From contig NC_073693.1 in the NCBI RefSeq assembly GCF_029784155.1, positions 238,886,750 to 238,950,749 on the forward strand: a DNA stretch of 64,000 nt, read 5' to 3'. This document shows positions 46,357 to 57,011 of this stretch, in pieces. Each line of letters begins with the position of its first letter. The first letter of the stretch is position 1. The translations under genes were made by a program, and so were the position numbers. The stretch comes from Uranotaenia lowii (taxonomy: Eukaryota; Arthropoda; Insecta; Diptera; Culicidae). The notes below the pieces were generated by a model. That model made no database searches and had not been told where the DNA came from. It was given only the letters and a program-made list of their open reading frames with translations.

Positions 46357-47322
46357 TCAGACTTTCGACTTGACGCGTTTCATTAGGTTTTGTACAGCTG
46401 ATTGATCACACTTCTTGGCCACAGCATTCCAAATTTTCTTGAAAACCGCCATGGTCCTGTTGGCCTTACCATCGTTCTTGAAAACTCTCTTGACGATAGC
46501 CCGATATCGTTCTATGGGGCGAAGCTGGGGGCAGTTTGGTGGGTTAATATTTTTCTCAACGAAACCGTTATCCTCAAATCATCTAAGAGTAGATTTAGCG
46601 TAGTGGGCTGACGCCAAATGTTTCTTATATAGTGGCAGCAACCTTTTCTGCAAACACTCCTTTTGGTAGATATCGGCATTTATTGTTCCTTTTGTAAAGA
46701 ATCTCGCCGACTTCAATCCGCAGGAGCAGATTGCCTGCCACACAAGCACTTTCTGGCCTCAATCACTTTTTTCCACATCAATCAACTTCTCGCGGTCACT
46801 CACATCCTCCCCAAAAGCTGCAGTATAGAATTGTGGTCCCGGAAGAGTACTGGAATCCTCTTTTACGTAAGTTTCATCGTCCATGAGAATGCACGCATCT
46901 GGCTTCTGCAAAATCCGATGATACAGCTTCCGGGCTCTGATTTGGGCTCGTGATTTTTGTTCAGCCGTTTGTTTGGACACTTTCTGCTTCTTGTATGTTT
47001 TCAGGTTGTTCCGCTTCTTGATCCGCTGTACCATTCCGATCAATGTTCCAACATTTTTCGCCAAATTCCGTATGGACATCGATCGGTTCCGGTTGATGAG
47101 GTTGATTACCTTACGGTCCAGATTTGGGTCAGATGGTCCTGATTTTCTGCCTCTTCCTGGCAAATCATCGAACGTATAGTGTTCCCCGAACTTGTGGATG
47201 ATGGATTTTACGCTCGCCGGATGAATTCCGAAACGTTTCGCCACTTCATTCATCGAGATGCCCTTCTCTCGCATCCAAGTGTCCAACACACGAATTTTAA
47301 CTTCTTTTTTAATTCGCGACAT
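46357..47322 (-). pseudogene. Mariner transposase with two in-frame stops
   Basis: The start MSRIKKEVKIRVLDTWMREK, helix-turn-helix (MNEVAKRFGIHPASVKSIIH), the linker GRGRKSGP and the first catalytic motif CILMDDETYVKED are intact. A TGA follows VEKSD, then the frame continues GQKVLVWQAICSCG. A second TGA lies in TLR-stop-FEDNG, where Trp is expected. The catalytic Glu is in CPQLRPIERY. The usual second Asp (WPD motif) reads KKHLASAHY here, so this residue is lost. Related to the mariner at 14909-25482. Dead copy. Confidence 0.88.
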
Positions 47323-47397
47323 TTTGGGAGAAACGAATGTTTCAAACGTAAAAACAGAGCTGGTTCACTCTTGACAGATCAAGATGCCACATACAGG

Positions 47398-49278
47398 CAG
47401 GCTTCGGACGCATCCTGAGGCGCGACTCAAAAGAGGCAGAGCAGTACCACTCATTGAGGAGGAACTCCCAAACTCCTGGAAGTCGAAAGTCACTCTTTCT
47501 CGCTTCTCTTACTGCCAGAATCGCTAGGAGCGCCAGTCACTCTTTGCTCCCTCAGAGGCTCTGCGCTCCTCCAAAGAGGCCTCCCTGGGAGAAATAACTT
47601 TGCGTGTGACGATTCAGAATTGCTTCGAGTTAGGTACCTACATGTTTGATTGCTTCAAGAAGCTCACAGCTGCTGGCTGGCTGATGGGGGTGGCTGTGCG
47701 ACGATGTAAGCAAAACGAATTTTAGACTATTTTTGTACCTAAAGAACGTTAACATTATTACTCTAATTTACATTCAATGTTCATGTAAAACGATTGTTGA
47801 AGTTAGGCTTTCAGATAATATGTTTTACGAAGAAATCGGCCGGTGTTGAAAGAAGTATCGTAAACAAGAACATCCTGCACACTTATCAACCTAAATGGCT
47901 TTTAAAAACTTAACGTCCACCGATAATCATTCTGCTTGTAAATCAAAAGGCTTAAGGTTGATGGGACATCAAAATTACGTAGTCAGAAAAATTATTACTT
48001 CCCCAGCTATTTTCAAATCTAGAAAAACATACGACTTTCACCTTTCTAAAAAAGGTCTAGATAAGTGACAACAATGAATGAAAACGTTTGAAAATTTATA
48101 GTTTATGATATATTTCTGATGTCATAACGCATAAAGCACCAAATGCAGTAAATTTTTGTTTTGTTCGAATAAAATTTTACAATTTTCTGTCAAAAATGAT
48201 TTTAAAACTATAAAGGTGCTACATTTAGGGGTAAAAAATCATCTAGCTTAAATCATACAAGTTCATGTTATGAGTTTCTGTCAAAAATGATATTAAAACC
48301 ATAAAGGTGCTGCATACATTTAGGGGTAAAAATTATCTAGTTTAAATCATGAAAGTTCATGTTATGATAGATGATATTTTGAATTTAACAAACGCGTGAA
48401 GTGAACCAATCATAACAGCATATGGAATCAAGATTTAAAAGGTGAATCTTTGATTTGCATTTCGATGAATTTTTAGCCCAGATTAGTAACTGAAATATTC
48501 AAATATTTATTTAAAAAAAAATGCTGATTTTCCAAAAAAAAAATTCACACCAAAAGTGTTGATATAGGCAAGGTATGTTATAAGGACATTGGAAAAATAT
48601 AAAAAAAATGTAGGTACCTCCTTGGCACATTTTTATTTTTAATTTTCTATGATCATAATATATAAAAATCTATCTCACGATGTTAGGAAATTAGTCATCA
48701 TTATTTTGTTATCATTAAATGATAACTTCATTATATTATATTCAAATAAAAAATAACACCTCTTGATGTGGTATACACATGTAGCATCTAACCCGGCTGT
48801 TGCATGATGCCCCGTTTGACGGTTATTGATGAAATAATAGCTACCCGAAGATAATATTTTAAATTTCTTTACAAACTAGAGGCCCTTCTTGTGCTATTTG
48901 ACTTAAATTTTGCATGTAAACTTCACACAACAATCTGCTTATTTGAGCCACTCTACTCAACAAAATAATCAGCGGGGACACGTCCTACCTTTCGTTATTC
49001 ATATTAAATTATTTCCAAATGACACCGTCGGCGCAAACCAAAACAAACGAACACGAACCAGCCAGATTCCCAGCTCATAACGTTTGTCTTAAAGCGGAGC
49101 TACTCCCGAAGAGCGCTCATTTATCTTTTTAGAGCGGAGCGAGAGGTAAAAAGAACTCCCTAAGAGCATGACATCTTCGAAGCAAATGGTCACTCCTTCT
49201 CATTTCTTATCGCCGTTTAAAGAGTGAGAGCAGATTTTAGCTCCATGGGTGTTTGCTCTCAAATGAATCCGAAGCCTG
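47398..49278. mobile_element. hAT-like MITE with 8-bp duplication, carrying family A
   Basis: Ends CAGGCTTCGGACGC and (reverse) CAGGCTTCGGATTC. The 8-bp direct repeat CATACAGG lies on both sides (47390-47397 and 49279-49286). Eight-base duplications with CAG starts are typical of hAT. Without the family A insert it is about 1.0 kb and noncoding, rich in AGAGCG/CACTC words. Confidence 0.8.
47962..48822 (+). mobile_element. Family A TIR element, copy 3 (most complete)
   Basis: Starts TGGGACATCAAAATTACGTAG and ends GCATGATGCCCCGTTTGACGG. Blocks shared with copies 1 and 2 include GATGTCATAACGCATAAAGC, TGCATACATTTAGGGGTAAA (a related block lies about 70 bp upstream) and AGATTTAAAAGGTG. About 0.86 kb, no open frame of note. 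Confidence 0.75.
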
Positions 49279-49358
49279 CATACAGGTGAGCACAGTTGTG
49301 CGCGTTAGTAAGTATAAGGCCAAAATATGTTCATAGTTAATTTTCGATACACTCCTTA

Positions 49359-49480
49359 TTGCACGTACTTCAGCTAAAGGATTCACTACTCTCGGATTTC
49401 AGCGTCGAAACACATACGAATTCGACGATATTTACGCTCTGAAAGCTGTCTACTGTTCTTCAGTACGTAGCATCTTGAAG
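49359..49480 (+). pseudogene. LINE reverse transcriptase relic, 3' continuation
   Basis: Reads TTLGFQRRNTYEF, DDIYALKAVYCSSVRSIL, the conserved thumb/connection segment of Jockey/CR1-like LINEs. It continues the relic at 45162-46227 interrupted by the mariner. Confidence 0.8.
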
Positions 49481-52400
49481 TATCCCCTTAGTTTTAAAGA
49501 TATTAGTCTGCACGGTTGTTATCAACCAAAGATAAATCAATAGACAAAAATAAAACAATTCATTTGGTCACAAATTTGGTTCTGCCCTATCAACGGTAAT
49601 TTTATTAGAATCCTGAATATTGTGAAATATTCCTGAGGCATGTGACAGAAATCGCAGTTTTCGGTGTAGTCCTAGCGAGAGCTAAACACAACTTTCTCAA
49701 ACAGAACGAACTAAGTCACCAAACTAATCTTTCCTTATAAGAATTTGAATAAAAAAAAATTCTCGAAACCGATTCAAAGCATCCACTTGGATTTTACATG
49801 ATATTCATGTGGCAATTATTTGGAGGTAAAGTAGGTACTACCTGAGCGCACTTGACATACTGTTATTACTACAAGATTCACGTAGAATCGATATGATGCA
49901 ATAAAATTTTAGTTTACGTGAAAAAACCCGTAAAAATAATTTCTAAATTATTTTGCGTGAAGAACTGTAAACCTGTTGTCATCCAACGGCTAAATTAAAT
50001 CCCGCGTTCGAAGATTTTTTTTTTGCTTTGTTTTTTTTTTATTCCCGTAGAGGCTTTCTGATGATATTTTAGAACCATTATTTACATCTTCGGTTTTGCA
50101 CAACATCAAATTGAATGCGTTCTAGGGATGTCATCTTTTTCCCGAAATAAAACGACCCCACTTTTTTCCTTTCTTTTTTATTGCAACTTGATTTTCACGC
50201 TGGTGTGCTGGTAACACACACTTCGCTTTCGCATTTTAAGATCCGTTTCGTTCCTTTTCCGTGGAATATATATATAATATAATTATACGTTTTGTTTCTA
50301 TTTGTATTTTGTTTTCTCTAGATTTTGTTTGTTTGTTTTTTGCTTTGCTTGCTTATTTGCTGCAGTTTATATAATTCATATTATTTATATGTGTGTCAAC
50401 ACTGCCAAACTAATACAACGAACATATTTACCTCACTTCAAGCTCGGCGTAACTTTATCGGATAAGAAGGAATTTGAACTCCAGTGGTTGTTTTTGTTTT
50501 TCAGTCAGTGCTGCCAGATAGAAAATATTCGCATTGGTTCGTGGAAGTTTTCGATAAAAAATAAGTTTAACAAAAAAGTGTTTAAACTTTAAAACAATAT
50601 TGATTGAATTGTTATATTAGTTTAACAGTGTTCTTCAGTGTGTAGTTAGGTTTTGGTAGTTGTTTCCATGCAGGTCCGATATTTCGTTCTATAGCTTCGA
50701 TTTGCTTTTGGGTTTATTTCCGAGGGATTTGTTCGATCTTCGATTTTTGGGGTCCTCAATAAAAATGTCGTATGAAGATTGAATTAGTAAAAAATTGAAA
50801 TTAGCATTGGAAAGAGGGAGTTTCTCCATTTGTTTCCTTTCTTTTTTTTTCAAAAGTGAGTGCTACTCGAATGTTTGTTCATCTAGTTGTTTGCAATCGT
50901 TACGACGTACGGTAGAATTTGATTCGATCTGTGTATGGTTGTACTCTGACTACTCTCTATTTTTTTCATTTTTTGTTTGTTTTTTTTTCTTTATTTACTT
51001 CGATTGAAAGGTGAATAGACAAAAAATATATTTTCGCTCTCGGGTTCAGGATCTCTCGTCTCTAGGTAGGTTTTATCGATCGGGTTCACTTGTTTATTTA
51101 TTCCTGACGTTTTTGTTTTCTCTATAGAATAAATATTGTTGCTGTTATGCTTTGTCGCTAACACCAGGTACAGTTTTGCGTTCCATTTGCGTTTATTTTA
51201 CTTGCTGGTTTGTATTTTGTTTCGTGTTTGTGTTGGTATCATGAAGTGTATGTGTTCGTTTCCATTTTTCATTTTATAATTGTAAGAATTGCATTTTCTC
51301 CGTGAGATGTTAAAATTACAGAGCTATAATACGATTGTAATAAACATTTGGTTGTTTTTTTTTTCGTTATTTGGTATTATAGTGGTTAAGTTGTTGCATC
51401 GTATTTATGTCATCTACTTATTTGCGTTTTTATTTCGAGAGAGATACATAGGTTTGCACTATTCTTATTGATTCTTCTGTAAGTTACAATGATACAACAT
51501 CAATTTGTAAGCATATTGTTATATTATACGGTTGATCTAATTTCTCATGCGCCGGTTTTCTAGTTTAAAGGTTAATTATCAAACAAAGTTTGCTCAAACG
51601 AATTTCACCGTGTATGTGTTTTTTTAAGTTTTTCTTTTTTGTTTACAATGTGGAAGTGATAGTTTAATCTTAAATATTGACGACAACTACAAACGACGAT
51701 TCTGTTTTTTTTTCTTTTGAGGGATTTTTGCTGCATGGTTTAATTGAATTGGTTTAGGTATTTGTATCGAACGGCATTTATAATGTATATATATACGACT
51801 CTTATATGATGTATACTTTCTACAACGCTTCATCGAATCAGATCACCAAAGTCATTCTGCTTGATTATCTCGATCTTGTACCGTTTTTTTTACCTATTTT
51901 TTGTTTTTTTTTATTGAAAGGCCTTACGTTTCTTTTCCATCATGATACTTGATACGTTACAATACGTTTACATTAACGTTAAGTAGTAGGTGAAACCACA
52001 TCGTAGGTCAGTTGATTCATGGTCCAGAGACTTAACCGAAACTAAACGGTCGATTTTAGTTTTAGGTCTAGTGATAGGTACATAATTTCAAATTTGAAGC
52101 AAAAATCATAAAATTCATTGAAAATTTATGAAAATAGCGGAATAATTGAAAGTGCTTTTGAACTACTTTGAAAATATTTGAAACTTTCTAAAAAATTAAT
52201 AAAAATCAAAAAATGTTTCGACGAAACTTCATTCGATCGAAACAAAAACCAACCGACACTGAATTTTCACAAACTAGCAGACAAACGCTACTGTAGGTTA
52301 TTATTGCTGCTAACAAACAAAAGCTTTAGCACGATAAATTCGACAACCATGCAACAAACTACAACAATTTTAAATCTATTTCAACTACCAGTTTTGCTTT

Positions 52401-53069
52401 TTTTTTGTTTTCAACACGCATTTTTTTCTATATTTTTCGTATCCCACCGCAAACCGTTCACTTACTTCTAGTTTCGCTTTTGCCCCGAATTTTACCGAAT
52501 TTTCCACATTTCGAAACGAACCGAGCGTTACAAAACTTCTGCTTCGCGATGCAACGTTTCACTCAACCGTCTACCGTTTATCGTCCGTTAATTGTAGAAA
52601 TAGAGATGCCATTTTTTTTCAGTGTATTTTGTGTATTCGCGTCTAATAGTTTTCCTATGTTTCGTTTGAGGCCAAAAACGCATTTATACCGCTCCTTCTT
52701 TTTTCCGATTGAAGTACGCTCGAAGTACAAAAACATTCGTCACCTTTCCCGGTTTCCGTTTTTTGGTACAAATGGTTGTTGCTATTGTAATCAGTGGTTT
52801 ACAGATTTTTTTTTATTTCTTGTTTCTATGTTTGTCTCTCTCTCTCTTTCAGTGGTTAAGTTTATTTCGATTTGTTTTCTGATTCAGTTTTTTTATCGTT
52901 TTGTGTTCGAAAACATTCAGTCTCTTCATTCGCATTCTTTGCATCTACTCGATATACTTTCTTCTAGCATTTTCTTTGCGATACGTGTTTGTATTCGGGG
53001 GCTGATTGGGCTTTGGTATTGTTAAAAAACTGAATTCCCGATTCGTCCTAGCATCAAACTAGGTTTACA
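49481..53069. other. Noncoding, strongly T-rich on + strand from about 50000
   Basis: No supported gene. From about 50000 the + strand is full of T runs (TTTTTTTTTT near 50015, 50030, 51355, 52400), with far fewer A runs. This strand skew suits the A-rich sense of a minus-strand transcript, perhaps a long 3' UTR of the gene at 57012-59285, or an AT-rich spacer. Open frames here are products of the T-rich composition. Confidence 0.4.
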
Positions 53070-54620
53070 GAAAAAAATCTCAACGCTTGATCTCGTTTGG
53101 ATTCCTTTGAATTCGTACAGCAAACTAAGAAAATCTTTTAGAGACAGCTGTTCAGGACATTACGAGTTTGTTCGAATAACCTTTGGACTAAAAATAGGTC
53201 CTAATGACTTTTAAAGAATTGTGACCATCATTTGGAATACTTTCAATCGATGAATTTTATACCAACTAGTTTGAGGGAATTATTTTTAACGCATGATCTG
53301 AATTTTTTTCAAGCTAAAAAACTTAAAATTTTTGCCTTTTTTGCTGAATTTTAGAACATTAATAGTTTATTCAAATGCCTTTTGGATTAAGCATTTACTC
53401 GAACATATTTCAAATGATGATGACTATGAACTTGATTGGTCGTACACCATCACCTAGGATGAATTACATTTTAGACCAACTTACTAGATCCAGTAAGATG
53501 TTTTGAACTTTTGATTTCATCAAATTATTTCAGATTAAAAAATAAGAATTGTACATTTTTTTAGGTACATGGCATTACGAGTAAACTCGAGTGCCTTTTT
53601 GGACAAAGTATAAGCCCTTAAATCTTTCAAAGGTTGATGATCATCACTTTGAGTGGTTTTACTCCACAAAATACTAGACCGAACTACATCGAACTATGTA
53701 TTTTGGACGCTTGACCTCAAATCTTAGGTGAAAAAGGTTAGAATATGACATTTTTTCCCTTCATTTCAAGACATTACAAGTTTTTTTGTATAAATGCTTC
53801 TCGGACTAAAGCCTCACAGAAATTTGAGAATTTTTTTTCGAGTTTGAGTGTCTAATCAAGTTAGGTTTATTAAACGCTCTACCTTCAGTCTGATTTTCGT
53901 CGAATTCCATGAGTTGAAAAAGTGAAAAGTTATCGTTTTTCATGGTTTGTTCATTACTATTTTATTCGGATTCCTCTTAGGAAGGGAACAAAAAGTCATG
54001 GAATTCAAACCTCGAGTTCGAGTTTCATCCAGTTCCCTTGAGCCGAAAAAGTTAAATAATTGCAGCTTTTTCATCAAGTTCAGGCGTTACGAATTTCTTC
54101 GAATGTCTTTTGGACTAAACAATGTCCCGAACATTTTTCAGGTTATAATGAAAGTCACCTACAACGGTTTCTATGCACGAAATCGTAGACAAACAAGGTG
54201 AAACGAGGTATTTTTACGCTTAAATAAAGATTTCACTAAATTTTAATGTATACGTAAAACGAAAAAAGTTATTATAAACCGGGTTTTCCGCCGTTTCAGT
54301 GCAGTACGAGTTTAAACGATTGCTTTTTGGACCAAATAAAGCTTCTAACAGCTTACAAAGTGTAATGTCCATCGATGTGCTACGCAGCAATCCCCAGAAA
54401 TGGTTCTAACTCGCAGATACACTTATATTTTTCAGAACAAGTACATATAGTTTTATAAAAGAACTTTCAAATCTGCATACATAAATTTTCTTGAATTGAA
54501 AAATGTTCAAATCTGAGTCACTCGTAGACAAGAAAACGATTCTGTGGGACATGGTTTTTAAATGTGAGTCAAATGAAACAGATGTCGAGCCAATTGTTGT
54601 TGTTTCAAATATCTTCATAG
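53070..54620 (+). pseudogene. Tandemly duplicated Ty3/gypsy reverse transcriptase relic
   Basis: The core motif corresponding to HYEFVRMPFGL-NAP-FQ of Ty3/gypsy reverse transcriptase appears seven times. The anchors are CATTACGAG-like words at 53158, 53357, 53573, 53772, 53952, 54085 and 54302 (spacing 133-217 bp). The sixth copy is best preserved: RYEFLRMSFGLNNVPNIFQ. After the seventh copy the remainder of the domain follows in degenerate form: LADTLIFFRTS (catalytic box), then FKSES and TILWDMVF. Stops and frameshifts are everywhere. Seven diverged copies of one segment cannot come from a single normal domain. Confidence 0.75.
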
Positions 54621-57011
54621 TTTAGTTTTCAATTTATCCCTATCAGCCCCTTAGTTTGCTTTTTTTCAATAGTGGATACATAAGCTAGCTCTGGATAGAA
54701 ATACTAGCAGATTTTATTTTTTCGATTTTTTTACTCAATTTTATATATGTTTCTTCTCGACATTCACCTAAGGTTTTCACCATCATAAAATATAGATACT
54801 ATGCGTGTATGGGTTTTTCTTCAGTATGGGGATTGTGTATGTGTATCTGTGTGTATTTTTGTGTACATCGATTAAATATTCATGTGTATAGGGTCTCTTA
54901 AACACTAGCAAAACACTACGCGCGATATCGTTTGACGATTTGTTCTTGTCATCATTCCGCTTGATTAACAGCATTTGTTTATTGTACTTTCTTTTCATTC
55001 TGATTTTAGGTTTGTTTTTTTTTTGTTATTTATATAACGTGTGTGTTTGAGTTTTTGTTTACATTATACTTTTTCCATTCATTTAAATATCGTGTCTTGT
55101 CCCCAATGTTAAGTTTTGTTTGTTTATTATTTTCTTCGTGTATGTACTCTTTAAATGTAAGAAACTACCATCCCTGAAGCCGGCATAACCCACTTAAATA
55201 ACTACCCGCCCATCGATCGATCGAGTCTACTATTTCTAAACATTGCGCACGCAAAACTATCCGAGTTTGCACATCCTCTCTAACACAAGGAAAACTAGCT
55301 TCCATATTTCGATTTTCTACGGTATTTTATTTCTTTTATTTGTAATTCTTATCTTCGGTTCGGTGGAATAGATTTGGTAAGTAAAATTGTTTGTTTGTTT
55401 TTTTTTTTGTAACAAGATTACCGCCTAGCTTTCAACAGTCGAGATACGATTTTAGGGGAGGGTGTGAGATTATTTCTATTTTCTTGTTTTCGAAATCCGG
55501 TTCCTATTAGGCTTCTTAAGTGAGAAAAACGTTAAATCACCCTGTAACATCGTTTGTGTTTGGTTTTCGTTTTGTTTTGATCTTATCGCGTTGTATGTCT
55601 GTTTGAATTCAGTTTTCACTTGTATACATATAGTTTGGATAGTAGGTTAGGTTTGCTATATAAAAAAGTAGAACTAGATAGGATTAGGATCTGTGTTTGC
55701 CAACTAAAACGTTAAAAATTTCCTTTAGTCTTATGAATTTCCGTGTCCCCCCGAGTCCCTTATACAAAACATCAAATGTGCAGACCATTCCCAGAAATGG
55801 CGCTCACGTTTCTTAAACAACTTTTTTTTCCTTCGAATCTATTTATTATGTCATAAATTTCTAAGTGTGGATACAGCGGGGTATCTGATTGATTAGAGTC
55901 ACACCAACAGTTGCTGTTGGTCCGACGACTTTTGGTTTTACGTGTACGTTTGCTACAGTATGATGGGAACGTTGACATCTTTGCAAGTCATCACATGCAC
56001 TACTACTTAGCGTTTTAACGGGGGTTTCAGCATAACAATCATGCTGTAACATAACACATATAATATATGTAGCATATGTTTTATTTTTTCTTGTTTTTTT
56101 TTTTAATTATTTTTTCTTATATTTGCCTGAGCCCATTCGCAAGCGCGTTCCGCTATTCTTCGTTCGAGATTGTTTTCTTGTTTTAGTTCCGGAAGGAATT
56201 TGTTATGTGTAAATATATGTTTGTATGTATACGATCGAGCAAACTTAAACTCAGCATCAAATGCGCACCGGATACGGTTCTGGCTAAATAACTGGCTAAC
56301 ATCGTGTGCATCTCTTCGAGTGCTGCAGTATGTAATAATAGGATCATCAACTAAGTGGGGTGGTCCCTGAGTTGAAAAAGAGAGAGAAAATTGATGAAGG
56401 AGATCCCCAGTTTGAACAACACCATTTTCAAGTTTTTTTTTAACTGCTGAGAGTTTTTTTAAACAATTAAAAATGAAAATTAATAACATTATCCCCAGCT
56501 TCGTAGTTCATTCTTCTCAAAGGGTTTTAAACTTCAATGGCTTATTCATCCCGACCCCTCTTGCAGTGGCTTTTATACTCTATCTCATTTAGGAAAGAGA
56601 AAAATCATCTAATCAAATAGAGTGAGCTAAAAAAAAATTCTCAACCTATGGAACTATGACGGATTTTTGTCCCAACATTTCCATTCACGTGTAGCAAATT
56701 CTATTCTTTTTGGGTCTCCTAATAATGCACTCCTAAAGTAGCTTCAAACTTTATAATGTTGGATTTGTTCTATAAACTCAACTCATAGGGAACTCGTGAT
56801 AAAACCAGGAACAACTTTATTTTCTAAAACATCTTCCAACTTCCCGAAGGACCACCCCGACTAAAGCTTAGGTACCGAAACAATTATTTTTAGTCCGTAC
56901 AAATAAAACAGCCTGTTCTAACTACTACGTATTTCACCAACAAACTTATCAGCTAGTAAAACAAAAAAATGTTGAGATGATCAGATAACAGTTATATGTT
57001 CCTCACAGTGC
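54621..57011 (-). other. Probable 3' UTR/downstream region of the RING-cyclophilin gene
   Basis: No coding region supported on either strand. T-rich on + (A-rich in the sense of the minus-strand gene), directly 3' of its stop codon. Several TTTATT words (AATAAA on minus) could serve as polyadenylation signals; I cannot choose one. Confidence 0.4.

Larger units (their letters stand above)
46228..49356 (-). mobile_element. Mariner-type element inserted in the LINE, itself split
   Basis: TIRs AGGAGTGTATCGAAAATAAG (left) and AGGAGTGTATCGAAAATTAA (right, reverse) with TA at 46226-46227 and 49357-49358. After removing the hAT-like insert at 47398-49278 it is about 1.25 kb, the usual mariner size. 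LINE coding sequence resumes directly after the right TA. Confidence 0.88.

Noticed and set aside
47419..47600. GAGG/CTCC-rich stretch as a possible exon
   Set aside because: It lies inside the hAT-like MITE defined by the 8-bp CATACAGG duplication and has no frame of interest.
50302..53025. Hydrophobic Phe-rich open frames suggesting membrane proteins
   Set aside because: They are translations of T-rich DNA; no start context, no conservation, no splice sites.
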